From assembly GCF_947492555.1 (NCBI RefSeq), contig NZ_CANLNE010000002.1, positions 1,107,501 through 1,171,500 of the forward strand: a stretch of 64,000 nucleotides of DNA, read 5' to 3'. The DNA comes from an uncultured Roseobacter sp. (GTDB lineage Bacteria > Pseudomonadota > Alphaproteobacteria > Rhodobacterales > Rhodobacteraceae). Shown here in pieces: positions 37,134 through 46,957 of the stretch; the first letter of the stretch is position 1; every line of letters starts with the position of its first letter. The notes below the pieces were generated by a model, which worked only from the letters and a program-made list of their open reading frames with translations, had not been told where the DNA came from and did no database searches. Position numbers and translations under genes: made by a program.

Positions 37134-37616
37134 TCAGCTGTCCTCCCATCCGTCGGGCAGGCGGTCCACGCCGATGAAGGTCTCACCCTCCCGCAGGCCG
37201 ACATGCACCACCGCGATGCGTCCGCGCAGCAATTCACGCCCCTCGATCAGCGCGGTGCCCGTCTGGGGCGCATGCGTTTCCGGCAGGTCGATCCTGAAGC
37301 CGAACACCGGCGGGCGGGCCATCTGGGTGCGCAAGGCGGCAATGGCTGCCTCTGTATGATCGCCGGCAAAGCTCACTTCGCAGCGGCGCTCGATCCGGGT
37401 CGGGGCCTGTGGCGCGGGTGCCAGCGACCTGTCCCAGAAGGTCAGCGTGTAGGGCAGCGGCGTGCCATCGCGGGCCTCCATGCGGCTGCGCGCCTGGTCA
37501 GCGGTCTGCCCCGCCTTGAAACAGACCGCGTTGAACGTGGCGATTGCCTGTTCGGCAACGGTCCCGGCGGCTGCGGGCGTCGCCAACACGGCGGAGATGA
37601 CCAAGGCGCGGATCAT
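37134..37616 (-). CDS. Exported protein of the suc operon (third of three)
   Basis: 160 aa. Signal peptide MIRALVISAVLATPAAAG. The mature part has a segment AIATFNAVCFKAG and later RRCEVSFAGDH, i.e. two cysteines spaced as in the two upstream proteins (an F-x2-3-C helix end and a C-x-V strand), so they may be distant relatives. It overlaps the upstream gene by 4 nt and is followed at once by the methyltransferase gene. Function unknown. Confidence 0.7.
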   Translation of the reverse strand: MIRALVISAVLATPAAAGTVAEQAIATFNAVCFKAGQTADQARSRMEARDGTPLPYTLTFWDRSLAPAPQAPTRIERRCEVSFAGDHTEAAIAALRTQMARPPVFGFRIDLPETHAPQTGTALIEGRELLRGRIAVVHVGLREGETFIGVDRLPDGWEDS

Positions 37617-38170
37617 GTCGCCTCCGGCCTGAAAAAGATCAGCGCATAGCGGTACCAGCCCAGGCTGACCGTACGTTCCGTGGCAATGAGCGATGGGGGA
37701 TCAGTGGGCAGGGACCACGCCTGTTCGATGTTCCTGCCAAGGGAGGCGGGGTCAATCGGGCGGGCTCCGGGGTAGGTGGCGGCCACGTAGTTCTGAAACC
37801 GCGCGGTCTGGCCGGTGCGCGATTCCGCCTGCACGACGCACATTCCGTCCGAGACGGCTACCGCCGGGCGGCGATCATCGATTACATAGGCACGTGCACC
37901 GGGGCTGCGTTTCGGCAGGGCCACATAGCCCGCCGCCCGCAGGGTCGCATCGTCGCGCGGACCCTGCGCGCAAAAGCGGTCAAAGGCGCTGACCATCAGG
38001 GCCGGGCTTGACTTGGGCACAAGGTTCGCCCGCCACATGTTGCGCAACTCGGCAGTGTCAGAGGAGACGCCCTGCGCCGAGCAGGCAGTAAGCATCAGGC
38101 ATCCCGCCAGCACGGAACTGCCCGACACCAGGCGGAAAGCCTTTCCCGATTGTCCCATGCCTGCTGTCAC
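37613..38170 (-). CDS. Exported lipoprotein of the suc operon (second of three)
   Basis: 185 aa. N-terminal hydrophobic stretch SSVLAGCLMLTACSAQG offers a lipobox (LTAC). The mature part has SAFDRFCAQGP and DGMCVVQAESR, the same helix-Cys then Cys-strand pattern as the flanking genes. Start and stop both overlap neighbours by 4 nt, so the three are tightly coupled. Function unknown. Confidence 0.7.
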   Translation of the reverse strand: MTAGMGQSGKAFRLVSGSSVLAGCLMLTACSAQGVSSDTAELRNMWRANLVPKSSPALMVSAFDRFCAQGPRDDATLRAAGYVALPKRSPGARAYVIDDRRPAVAVSDGMCVVQAESRTGQTARFQNYVAATYPGARPIDPASLGRNIEQAWSLPTDPPSLIATERTVSLGWYRYALIFFRPEAT

Positions 38171-38727
38171 GGCGCGACAATCCTCTCTGCTTCTTCCCGG
38201 GAGACCGGTGGTGTCAGATAAACGTAGTGGCTTGCTCCGTCGCTTTTGGCGCGCGCCTCAAAGATCATCGTGCTCTGATTGCGCAGATGATAAGCCGCAT
38301 CATCTTGCGATGCGCGCAGCTTCGCCCGGGGCTGGCCCCCCAGGGCGCGTGTTGTTGTCGCAACAAATGCTTCCTGAACCCGCTTGTCATCGTCAGGACC
38401 CAGGAAGGCCACGCCACAGACCGGCGTGCTTTCGTCAAAACGCGCGGTGAGCGCGATCACCGATTTCAGATTTGTCCGATACGTCTGCGCTGCGAAACGC
38501 CCCTGTCCGGGGATGCTCAGGGGTTCGAATTCCCGCGCGGTCGCCACGGCGTTCACCTGTGAAAAATCGGGCAGTGTGTCGAGGCAGATCTCGCGAAATG
38601 TCTGGGTCGCCAGCGTGAGATCGGAACTGCTCAGCTTGTCCGCAACGGGATCGAAAGGCTGTACAGTCGTACAGCCCGCCAGCGCAACGAAGGCGCCAGT
38701 CACGATCCCGCGGAAAAGCCTGTGCAC
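38167..38727 (-). CDS. Exported lipoprotein of the suc operon (first of three)
   Basis: 186 aa. [20 protein letters not shown] carries a lipobox (LAGC). The mature part has [15 protein letters not shown] and [13 protein letters not shown], again a helix ending in Cys and a Cys-x-V strand. It starts 4 nt after sucC. Function unknown; it is the head of a three-gene family between sucC and sucD. Confidence 0.7.
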   Translation of the reverse strand: MHRLFRGIVTGAFVALAGCTTVQPFDPVADKLSSSDLTLATQTFREICLDTLPDFSQVNAVATAREFEPLSIPGQGRFAAQTYRTNLKSVIALTARFDESTPVCGVAFLGPDDDKRVQEAFVATTTRALGGQPRAKLRASQDDAAYHLRNQSTMIFEARAKSDGASHYVYLTPPVSREEAERIVAP

Positions 38728-38731
38728 CGGG

Positions 38732-39925
38732 TCAGCCCTTGACGGCTTTCACGATCTTCTGCGCGCCGTCCTTGAGGTCATCGGCGGCAATCACGTCGAC
38801 ATCGGAATTGTTGATGATGTCCTTGCCCTGCTGCACGTTGGTGCCTTCGAGCCGCACCACCAGCGGCACCTGCAGACCCACCTCCTTCACCGCGGCCACC
38901 ACGCCTTCGGCGATGACATCGCAGCGCATGATGCCGCCGAAGATGTTGACCAGGATGCCTTTGACGTTCGGGTCGGAGGTGATGATCTTGAAGGCCTCGG
39001 TGACCTTTTCCTTGGTCGCCCCGCCGCCCACGTCGAGGAAGTTGGCAGGCTCGGCCCCGTAGAGCTTGATGATATCCATCGTCGCCATAGCAAGGCCCGC
39101 GCCATTCACCATGCAGCCGATCTCGCCGTCGAGCGCGATGTAGTTCAGATCGTATTTCGAGGCCTCCAGCTCCTTGCTGTCCTCCTCGGTGGTGTCGCGA
39201 AGCTCCGCCACATCCGGGTGGCGATAGATCGCGTTGCCGTCAAAGCTGACTTTGGCGTCCAGCACCTTGAGATCGCCGCTGTCGGTCACGATCAGCGGGT
39301 TGATCTCCAGCATCTCCATGTCTTTTTCCATGAAGGCCTTGTAGAGCAGGCCCATCAGGCCGACGCATTGCTTGATCTGTTTGCCTTCCAGCCCCAGCGC
39401 AAAGGCGATGCGGCGTCCGTGAAAGGCCTGATAGCCCGAGGCCGGATCGACGCTGAATGACAGGATTTTTTCGGGCGTCGCGGCGGCAACTTCTTCGATG
39501 TCCATGCCACCTTCGGTGGAGCAGACAAAGCTGACGCGACTGGTCTGGCGGTCTACCAGCAGGGCGAGATACATCTCCGTCTCGATGCCCGAGCCATCCT
39601 CGATGTAAATGCGGTTGACCTGCTTGCCAGCTGGCCCGGTCTGATGTGTGACCAGCGTGCGGCCCAGCATCTTCTTGGCTTCCTCCGCCGCCTCTTCCAC
39701 CGATTTGGTCAGACGCACGCCGCCTTTGTCACCGGCGTCCGGTTCCTTGAAGCTGCCCTTGCCGCGTCCGCCCGCATGGATCTGCGCCTTGACCACCCAC
39801 ATCGGACCGTCCATCGCACCGGCGGCTGTTTTGGCCTCTTCCGCCCGCAGGACCACCCGACCGTCCGAGACCGGCGCGCCATAGCTGCGCAACAATGCTT
39901 TCGCCTGATATTCGTGGATGTTCAT
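38732..39925 (-). CDS. sucC: Succinyl-CoA synthetase, beta subunit
   Basis: 397 aa. ATP-grasp domain ([20 protein letters not shown], then [16 protein letters not shown]), and the C-terminal ligase domain with [20 protein letters not shown] and [17 protein letters not shown]. Works with SucD. First gene of the suc operon; a pair of TGTGATCACA palindromes lies about 110-150 bp upstream of its start. Confidence 0.98.
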   Translation of the reverse strand: MNIHEYQAKALLRSYGAPVSDGRVVLRAEEAKTAAGAMDGPMWVVKAQIHAGGRGKGSFKEPDAGDKGGVRLTKSVEEAAEEAKKMLGRTLVTHQTGPAGKQVNRIYIEDGSGIETEMYLALLVDRQTSRVSFVCSTEGGMDIEEVAAATPEKILSFSVDPASGYQAFHGRRIAFALGLEGKQIKQCVGLMGLLYKAFMEKDMEMLEINPLIVTDSGDLKVLDAKVSFDGNAIYRHPDVAELRDTTEEDSKELEASKYDLNYIALDGEIGCMVNGAGLAMATMDIIKLYGAEPANFLDVGGGATKEKVTEAFKIITSDPNVKGILVNIFGGIMRCDVIAEGVVAAVKEVGLQVPLVVRLEGTNVQQGKDIINNSDVDVIAADDLKDGAQKIVKAVKG

Positions 39926-40033
39926 GGATAGGGTCCCGTTTTGTTGGATCGGATCGTTTCGCCGATATAAAACCCGAAATTTCCACGATGGAACCCGTTT
40001 TGACCTTTATTATTGCTTCAAAGTGAGAAATCG

Positions 40034-40076
40034 ACATTTTGTGATCACAGGATTTTGAGCTGTGATCACAAAATGT
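40034..40076. promoter_or_regulatory. Paired TGTGATCACA operators upstream of sucC
   Basis: TGTGATCACA occurs at 40040-40049 and again at 40061-40070, starts 21 bp apart (two helical turns). The flanks are symmetrical too: 40034-40050 is the exact reverse complement of 40060-40076. The same pair with the same spacing precedes sdhC. This strongly suggests a dimer-of-dimers operator. Confidence 0.8.
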
Positions 40077-40130
40077 GCTGGAGCAACAATTTTCATATAA
40101 TGCAAGGGATTCGCAGCTTGGGGGCTCGGG

Positions 40131-40715
40131 TTACGCGACAAAGAGCCGTTGGCAGGCGGCGACCATCTCGTTTTCATAGGTCGATTGCGTCCAGCCACGC
40201 TGCAGGACGAGATCTTCCCATGTTGTCACCAACAGCATGGACCACATCAGGTCAGTAGCAATTTCCGGGTCCAGACCTGCGGGCAGATCGCCGTCCCCAT
40301 GCAGCGCCTGGATAGCCGCCGCGCACCCTTCACGCATGTCGGACATGCGTTGTGACCAGGCGGATGCGGCCTCGGTATCCGTGGCCGCCATGTCCATGAG
40401 TGGCTTCGCGACACGGTAGATTTTCGGCACGTAGCTGCACCAGGCAAGGACAAACGCCTCTAGCCTGACGCGTCCGGATGGTGCGGTGCGGCTGGCCTGC
40501 AATTGACTGTCCATATCAAGCTGCGCATCGAGCGCTTTGGTTGCGGCGATCAGGACTTCGGCGCGGGAGCCGAAATGCAGGTAAATCGCCTGACGGCTCA
40601 CGCCGGCCTTCTTGGCGATATCCGACAGCCGCGTGGCGTCGCGCCGCTCGCTTCCGAGCAGGGCAAGTGCGGCATTCACAATCCGCTCTCGCGTAAGGGG
40701 GCGCTCTCTTGACAT
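40131..40715 (-). CDS. TetR-family transcriptional regulator
   Basis: 194 aa. HTH in ERIVNAALALLGSERRDATR, then LSDIAKKAGVSRQAIYLHFG. The remaining residues are the ligand-binding helices (EAFVLAWCSYVPKIYRVAKP, DLMWSMLLVTTWEDLVLQRG). It lies between sucC and mdh, with the paired operator just downstream of its stop. The target is unknown; the paired palindromes are only 55 bp away and could be its site, but they resemble GntR-like or other operators equally. Confidence 0.9.
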   Translation of the reverse strand: MSRERPLTRERIVNAALALLGSERRDATRLSDIAKKAGVSRQAIYLHFGSRAEVLIAATKALDAQLDMDSQLQASRTAPSGRVRLEAFVLAWCSYVPKIYRVAKPLMDMAATDTEAASAWSQRMSDMREGCAAAIQALHGDGDLPAGLDPEIATDLMWSMLLVTTWEDLVLQRGWTQSTYENEMVAACQRLFVA

Positions 40716-40772
40716 GGCGTCAATGAACAGACCCGCGGCGCAAAGTCAAGCTGACGCCTCATGGACGCGGCC

Positions 40773-40802
40773 AAAAAAAGAGCCCGGCGGAACGGGCTCT
40801 TT
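40773..40802 (-). terminator. Intrinsic terminator of mdh
   Basis: On the minus strand AAAGAGCCCG pairs with CGGGCTCTTT around a 6-nt loop (arms 40777-40786 and 40793-40802) and is followed by a T-run (the A-run at 40773-40779 on the plus strand). It is 26 nt past the mdh stop. Confidence 0.88.
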
Positions 40803-40827
40803 CGCAATCATCCTTGTTCGGAAAAGG

Positions 40828-41835
<1,008 letters not shown>

Positions 41836-41983
41836 TTAACGCCCGCTTGCGCAAGTTCACTTGCGTGGTTGTGTTCGGCCCGGCGCTGTCGTGATCTGTG
41901 CGTGCCGAATCGCGCATCTTTGTGCACGTACCGGTGGCAGGGTGCTCATCGATTGCGCAGGGCATCATAGGAAAGGCGGCGGA

Positions 41984-42739
41984 GTGCTCACACTGGATTG
42001 GATGTTTTTTGCAGTAGCAGGCCCGGCTGTTATCTTTGCAGGTATTTCCAAAGGTGGGTTCGGGTCCGGTGCGGCGTTTGCCGCTGCGAGTATACTGGCA
42101 CTTGTGGTCGAACCGGGGCTGGCGCTGGGCGTTATGCTTCCGCTCTTGATGCTGATCGACGTCGCTTCCCTGCGCCCATACTGGCGCAAATGGGACGGAC
42201 AAGCGGCGTTGCTGTTGATCCTTGGGGGGATGCCGGGTGTGGCGCTGGGCGCTGCACTCTACAGGATCGCAGAACCTGATGTACTCCGAGTTCTGATCGG
42301 TGCGATTTCCATCGCCTTCGTCCTGTGGCAGGTGGGCCTCGCCCCGAAATTGATGGCGCGGTCGGCACGCAGACTTCCGTCTTGGGCAGGGGGCTTTGCC
42401 GGGCTGGTGGCCGGCTTCACAAGCTTTGTCAGCCACGCAGGCGGGCCGCCAGCTGCGGTGTATCTGCTTTCCATGAAGCTGACGAAAACCCAGTACCAGG
42501 CGACAACTGTGCTTGTTTTCTGGGTGATCAATATCGCCAAATTCATCCCTTACGCATTTCTAGGGATGTTCACGCTGGAGACGGGGGTGGCAAATCTCGT
42601 GCTGGCACCCTTTGCCCTGCTTGGCGCCTGGCTGGGGGTGCGCGCCCATCGGCTGGTGCCGGAGCAGCTGTTCTTTGGTCTTACTTATGTGCTGTTAACC
42701 CTGACCGGGATCAAACTGATCTGGGATGGTCTAACCTGA
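41984..42739 (+). CDS. Sulfite exporter TauE/SafE family protein
   Basis: 251 aa from GTG 41984 (GGCGGA upstream). Hydrophobic helices with the family repeat: FAGISKGGFGSGAAFAAASI in the first half and FAGLVAGFTSFVSHAGGPPA in the second. Such permeases move sulfite, sulfoacetate or related organosulfur anions across the inner membrane; the substrate here is not shown. It is divergent from mdh. Confidence 0.9.
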   Translation: MLTLDWMFFAVAGPAVIFAGISKGGFGSGAAFAAASILALVVEPGLALGVMLPLLMLIDVASLRPYWRKWDGQAALLLILGGMPGVALGAALYRIAEPDVLRVLIGAISIAFVLWQVGLAPKLMARSARRLPSWAGGFAGLVAGFTSFVSHAGGPPAAVYLLSMKLTKTQYQATTVLVFWVINIAKFIPYAFLGMFTLETGVANLVLAPFALLGAWLGVRAHRLVPEQLFFGLTYVLLTLTGIKLIWDGLT

Positions 42740-42796
42740 GCGGCCGGCGGGCGTAGGCCCGCGCCAAAGGCGCTCGAGTTTTGGCAATGTCTGCCA

Positions 42797-42815
42797 GGTG
42801 GGCCGCTGGCCCACC
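42797..42815. terminator. Short hairpin between convergent genes
   Basis: GGTGGGCC, loop GCT, GGCCCACC forms an 8-bp stem in the 84-nt gap between the TauE gene and the leftward gene at 42824. No U-run on either side; a likely weak bidirectional terminator. Confidence 0.5.
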
Positions 42816-42823
42816 ATTGTAGC

Positions 42824-43156
42824 TCAGGCGTCGTTGCCTTTGGCGGGCAACGCCTCAGCAAGTGTTTCATAGGACTGTCCAGACGCAACGAGACATGTCA
42901 GCCCGTTGGGCGTGGTGACCGTAATTGTCCATGTGCCGGTTTCATCGGAAGCAAAAACCTCGATCACCGCGTTGTTGGCACCCAGACCCATGGATTGGCG
43001 GGATTCGCCGTAGCCCTCGGCAAGCCGGTCAACAACGGCGTCGCGTGGTGCGCAATTCCGCGCATTTTGCGCTGCAGCATCTGTTGTGGAAGCAATGTAA
43101 AGTGCGGCTGCCGCGCTGAGCGCGCCCAAATGCAGCATCTTGGATATGCGTGTCAT
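42824..43156 (-). CDS. Hypothetical periplasmic protein
   Basis: 110 aa. Signal peptide (HLGALSAAAALYIASTTDAA then AQNA). The mature part starts RNCAPRDAVVDRLAEGYGES and ends with strand pairs (VIEVFASDETGTWTITVTTP, GLTCLVASGQSYETL); two cysteines could pair. A small type common in Rhodobacterales; function unknown. Confidence 0.75.
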   Translation of the reverse strand: MTRISKMLHLGALSAAAALYIASTTDAAAQNARNCAPRDAVVDRLAEGYGESRQSMGLGANNAVIEVFASDETGTWTITVTTPNGLTCLVASGQSYETLAEALPAKGNDA

Positions 43157-43488
43157 AATGTGTCTGCCTTCATGTCAAAGGCGGCACCCGCTGTCATCTG
43201 GCCCAACCGGTTTTACCGGTGATGACCGGGCGGCCCCGGTTCAAGATAAATGCCGGCGATATCACGAACTCAGTTGCGTCCAGCGGCCAGGCCGTAGCAG
43301 TGCTTTGCCGAGATATCCGACGCAAACACCATCCGCTTTAGGGCTGAAATAATGGTTAACCCGCCGTACGGATATAGATTGAATTTGAAATTTGCTGCAT
43401 TGCGGCACAAATTTGCTTGCAGTTTCTTTCAAAAAATGCCCCATTCCGCGCAATTTTGTGACCTGCTTGCTTGCGTGGACCCTTGCCG
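43157..43488. other. Intergenic region with mcl2 promoter
   Basis: No gene supported. It holds promoters of the leftward gene at 43156 and of mcl2, plus the ethylmalonyl-pathway palindrome at 43393-43407. The half next to mcl2 is AT-rich. Confidence 0.5.
43393..43407. promoter_or_regulatory. Ethylmalonyl-pathway palindrome upstream of mcl2
   Basis: TGCTGCATTGCGGCA, a near-palindrome (12 of 15 positions match its own reverse complement), flanked by TT and CAA that extend the symmetry. It lies 82 nt upstream of the mcl2 start. The same word occurs upstream of ecm and ccr. It resembles the CTGC-N3-GCAG sites described for PhaR in Paracoccus. Confidence 0.75.
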
Positions 43489-44346
43489 ATGACTGTCTCT
43501 CAACGCCCTTTACGTTCTGTTCTCTACATTCCCGGTTCAAAACCTCGGGCACTGGAAAAAGCCCGGAGCTTGTCTGCGGATGCCATTATATTCGATCTTG
43601 AAGACGCGGTGGCACCGGACGAAAAATCGACCGCGCGCAGCACGCTGGCGCAGGCGCTTTCCGACGGCGGTTATGGTGCGCGCATGAAGATCGTGCGCAT
43701 CAACGACCTGGGAACCGAATGGGGGGCAGAGGATGCGCGAGCGGTTCTGTCGATGAGGGCAGATGCAGTGTTGCTGCCCAAGGTAAATGGGCCTGCGGAG
43801 CTTGATGCATTGGCAGAGATCACGGGCGATCTGCCGCTGTGGGCAATGATGGAGACGCCCGCGGGCATGCTGCGCGCCGCGGAGATTGCCGCCCATCCGC
43901 TGTCGCAGGGCATGGTTATGGGAACAAACGATCTCGCCAAGGATATGGGCACGCGTTTTCGTGCAGACCGCATGCCGCTGATGACCGGGCTGGGCCTGTG
44001 TTTACTTGCGGCAAAGGCGTACGGCCTGGCCATCATCGACGGGGTCTACAACGCCTTTCGCGATACGGACGGTCTTGCGGCGGAATGCGCGCAGGGTCGC
44101 GATATGGGGTTTGATGGCAAGACGCTGATCCACCCGGCCCAGCTGGACGTCGCCAATGCGGCGTTTTCCCCATCCGAGGAGGACGTGAACCTCGCCCGTC
44201 GCCAGATTGCCGCCTATGAGGAGGCGATTGCCAGCGGTCAGGCGGTCGCCGTGGTCGACGGGCGCATCGTCGAAAATCTGCATGTTGCAACTGCACGCGA
44301 AACACTGGCAAAGATGGACGCGATAGCAGCTCTCAACGCGGGGTAA
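43489..44346 (+). CDS. mcl2: (3S)-malyl-CoA thioesterase / HpcH-HpaI aldolase family
   Basis: 285 aa from ATG 43489. CitE-like fold: VLYIPGSKPRALEKARSLSA, DAIIFDLEDAVAPDEK with metal-binding acids, PLWAMMETPAGML, GMVMGTNDLAKDMG and GFDGKTLIHPAQLDVANAAF. Length and motifs fit Mcl2 of Rhodobacter (about 285 aa) better than the longer malyl-CoA lyase Mcl1 (about 318 aa). In the ethylmalonyl-CoA pathway Mcl2 hydrolyses malyl-CoA to malate and CoA. It heads an nnrU-DUF1737-mch operon. Confidence 0.85.
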   Translation: MTVSQRPLRSVLYIPGSKPRALEKARSLSADAIIFDLEDAVAPDEKSTARSTLAQALSDGGYGARMKIVRINDLGTEWGAEDARAVLSMRADAVLLPKVNGPAELDALAEITGDLPLWAMMETPAGMLRAAEIAAHPLSQGMVMGTNDLAKDMGTRFRADRMPLMTGLGLCLLAAKAYGLAIIDGVYNAFRDTDGLAAECAQGRDMGFDGKTLIHPAQLDVANAAFSPSEEDVNLARRQIAAYEEAIASGQAVAVVDGRIVENLHVATARETLAKMDAIAALNAG

Positions 44347-44350
44347 GCCA

Positions 44351-44908
44351 ATGACACTTCTCATCGCCGGATTGGTCCTTTGGACCCTTGTTCACTACTT
44401 CAAACGACTAGCCCCGGATCAGCGCGCGGCCCTTGGCGCGCCGGGCAAGGGCCTTGTCGCGCTGGGCATTGTCGCCGGGCTCATTCTGATGATCATCGGT
44501 TACCGCGCGGCGGATTTCATCCCCGTCTGGCAGCCGCCTGCTTTCATGGTGCATGTCAATAACACACTGATGCTGCTGGCGTTCTGGGTCTATGGCTCCA
44601 GCGCGGCGAAAGGGGCGAAAGCCTGGCCTGCCTATAAAATCCGCCACCCGCAACTCACCGGGTTCAAGATTTGGGCGACGGCGCATCTATTGGCCAACGG
44701 CGATCTCGCATCCATTCTGCTCTTTGGCGGCCTGCTGGCTTGGGCCGTGGGTCAAGTGGTCCTGATCAACCGCGCCGAGCCGGATTGGACGGCACCAGAA
44801 CCCGCGGGCACCGCGACCTATGTGCGTCTGGCCGTCATTTCGCTTGTCCTCTTCGCACTCGTCGCCGGCATTCACATCTGGCTCGGCGTCTGGCCCTTTC
44901 CTGTCTGA
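44351..44908 (+). CDS. NnrU family membrane protein
   Basis: 185 aa. About five helices, starting MTLLIAGLVLWTLVHYFKRL, with the NnrU-type segments YKIRHPQLTGFKIWATAHLL and ANGDLASILLFGGLLAWAVG. The family was named from nitric-oxide reductase clusters, but no nor gene is present here. It follows mcl2 by 4 nt. The role in this setting is unknown. Confidence 0.85.
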   Translation: MTLLIAGLVLWTLVHYFKRLAPDQRAALGAPGKGLVALGIVAGLILMIIGYRAADFIPVWQPPAFMVHVNNTLMLLAFWVYGSSAAKGAKAWPAYKIRHPQLTGFKIWATAHLLANGDLASILLFGGLLAWAVGQVVLINRAEPDWTAPEPAGTATYVRLAVISLVLFALVAGIHIWLGVWPFPV

Positions 44909-44924
44909 TCTTCGGAGATAGCTC

Positions 44925-45128
44925 ATGAAACTCTACCGCTTCCTCTCTGAGGAGGACACATCGGCCTTCTGCCACAAGGTAACAGAGGCGTTGAACAAAG
45001 GGTGGGATTTGCACGGCAGCCCAACGCAAACCTGGGACCATGCTGCAGGTGTCATGCGCTGCGGACAGGCGGTGGTGAAAGAGGTGGACGGGACCTACAC
45101 GCCCGACATCAAGCTGGGGGCGCAGTGA
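44925..45128 (+). CDS. DUF1737 small protein
   Basis: 67 aa, MKLYRFLSEEDTSAFCHKVT, then LNKGWDLHGSPTQTWD and AVVKEVDGTYTPDI, the usual DUF1737 pattern. Its stop overlaps the start of mch (TGATG). Function unknown; the position suggests a role tied to the hydratase. Confidence 0.85.
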   Translation: MKLYRFLSEEDTSAFCHKVTEALNKGWDLHGSPTQTWDHAAGVMRCGQAVVKEVDGTYTPDIKLGAQ

Positions 45129-46162
45129 TGGGGGTGAAGACCAACGCGGGCCGGTTCTTCGAAGACTATGCTGTCGGCCAGATGATCCATCACGCGGTGC
45201 CGCGCACTGTCAAGATGGGCGAGCGGGCGCTCTACCACATGCTCTACCCCGCGCGTCACGCGCTCTATTCCTCGGATCAGTTTGCGCAAAGCTGCGGGCT
45301 GCCGTTCAGCCCGCTTGACGACATGATCGCCTTCCACGTGGTCTTCGGCAAGACCGTGCCGGATGTGTCGCTGAACGCCGTGGCCAACCTCGGATATGCC
45401 CAGGGTCGCTGGATCACGCCGGTCTGGCCCGGGGACACGCTGCGCTCGGTCTCCGAGGTAATCGGGGTCAAGCAGAACTCCAACGGCAAGACCGGTGTGG
45501 TCTGGGTGCGCACCACCGGCCTCAACCAGCATGATGAGACCGTCTTGGAATACGTGCGCTGGGTGATGGTGCGCAAACGCGACACGGATGCGCCCGCGCC
45601 GGAGACGGTAGTACCCGATCTGCCCAAGGCCGTGGCGGCAGAGGATCTGGTGATCCCGAAGGGCCTCGATTTTACCAACTACGATTGCACGCTGGCGGGT
45701 GAGCCACACCGCTGGGGTGACTATACCGTCGGCGAGCAGATCGACCACGTGGATGGTGTGACCGTCGAAGAGGCGGAACACATGATGGCGACGCGGCTCT
45801 GGCAGAACACCGCCAAGGTGCATTTCGATACCTCTGCCCGGCCCGACGGGTCCCGCCTGATCTACGGCGGTCACGTGATTTCTATGGCGCGCGCGCTCAG
45901 CTTCAATGGGCTGGCCAATGCGCAGATGGTGGTGGGGCTGAACGGGGGCGCGCATGCCAATCCCTGTCTTGCTGGCGACACCATTCGCGCGTGGTCCGAA
46001 GTGCTGGACAAGGCAGAGACATCCGCGCCGGGTGTCGGCGCACTGCGCCTGCGGCTGGTGGCGACCAAGGGCGGTGATCCCTTCAGGCTGAAAGGCGAGG
46101 ATGGGAAGTATCTGTCCGATGTTCTGCTCGATCTGGACTACTGGGCGTTGATTCCGACGTAG
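45128..46162 (+). CDS. mch: Mesaconyl-CoA hydratase (beta-methylmalyl-CoA dehydratase)
   Basis: 344 aa. Two MaoC-like hot-dog domains: residues 1-170 (GRFFEDYAVGQMIHHAVPRT, VFGKTVPDVSLNAVANLGYA, VIGVKQNSNGKTGVVWVRTT) and 190-344 (YTVGEQIDHVDGVTVEEAEH, LIYGGHVISMARALSFNGLA). This matches Mch of the ethylmalonyl-CoA pathway in length and order; it interconverts mesaconyl-C1-CoA and beta-methylmalyl-CoA. Cotranscribed with mcl2. Confidence 0.93.
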   Translation: MGVKTNAGRFFEDYAVGQMIHHAVPRTVKMGERALYHMLYPARHALYSSDQFAQSCGLPFSPLDDMIAFHVVFGKTVPDVSLNAVANLGYAQGRWITPVWPGDTLRSVSEVIGVKQNSNGKTGVVWVRTTGLNQHDETVLEYVRWVMVRKRDTDAPAPETVVPDLPKAVAAEDLVIPKGLDFTNYDCTLAGEPHRWGDYTVGEQIDHVDGVTVEEAEHMMATRLWQNTAKVHFDTSARPDGSRLIYGGHVISMARALSFNGLANAQMVVGLNGGAHANPCLAGDTIRAWSEVLDKAETSAPGVGALRLRLVATKGGDPFRLKGEDGKYLSDVLLDLDYWALIPT

Positions 46163-46186
46163 AAACCGCAAAGGAAGGGACAGGCG

Positions 46187-46903
46187 ATGGTGAGGCGGAC
46201 AATTTTGGCAGGGGTGCTGGCGGCCGTAGCGGCCACGTCGGCTGCCGCGCAATCGCGCGAGGATGATTTCGTGGCGGCGAACGTGCTGGCCATTCTCTAC
46301 CACGAACTTGGCCACGCCCTGATCGACATCCTGAACCTGCCGGTCTTCGGTCAGGAGGAGGACGCAGCAGACGTGCTTAGCGTCCTGCTGATCCATGACC
46401 TCTACGAAGAAGAGGCCGCTGCGGGCATTATCTATGATGCGGCTTTTGGTTTCCTCGGAGAGGCGGAAGGGAACGAGCCCGCGCCTTGGGATGTGCACGG
46501 CCCCGATCTGCAGCGCTATTACACGATGGTTTGCCTTTTTTATGGTGCCAATCCAGAGGCCCGCGAGGCGCTGGCAATCGAACTGGATTTGCCGGAGGAG
46601 CGGGCGGAAACCTGCGTTGAGGAGTTCGAGCTTGCTTATGACAGCTGGGGTCCGGTGCTGGACGGGATCACGGCGGAAGAACCCGGCGTATCGATGGTAC
46701 TCCAGAGCACGGATGACACGCTGATTGGCCAGCTGATGGTTGATGAGGTCCGCGCGCTGAACGAAGACTTTGATCTACCAGAGACTCTGATCCTCCGGGC
46801 AGAGGTCTGTGGCGAGGCCAACGGCTTTTATGATCCGGGAACACGCGAGATCATCATTTGCAGTGAATTGGATAGTTATCTGCGCGCACTGGCGGAATTC
46901 TGA
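46187..46903 (+). CDS. DUF4344 domain-containing putative metallopeptidase, exported
   Basis: 238 aa. Signal peptide MVRRTILAGVLAAVAATSAA followed by AQS. The zinc motif HELGH is at residues 39-43 (LAILYHELGHALIDILNLPV), close to the mature N-terminus, followed by EEDAADVLSVLLIHDLYEEE where a third metal ligand is expected. Two cysteine pairs (VCLFYG/ETCVEE and EVCGEA/IICSEL) suggest disulfides. Rather acidic. Substrate unknown. Confidence 0.88.
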   Translation: MVRRTILAGVLAAVAATSAAAQSREDDFVAANVLAILYHELGHALIDILNLPVFGQEEDAADVLSVLLIHDLYEEEAAAGIIYDAAFGFLGEAEGNEPAPWDVHGPDLQRYYTMVCLFYGANPEAREALAIELDLPEERAETCVEEFELAYDSWGPVLDGITAEEPGVSMVLQSTDDTLIGQLMVDEVRALNEDFDLPETLILRAEVCGEANGFYDPGTREIIICSELDSYLRALAEF

Positions 46904-46957
46904 GGCCCCTTAGAAAAATGATCTGGGATTGGCGGCCAGTTTGCGTAGTCTGGCCCA

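Noticed and set aside
45095-46498. 467-aa minus-strand ORF
   Set aside because: Antisense of mch and the DUF4344 gene.
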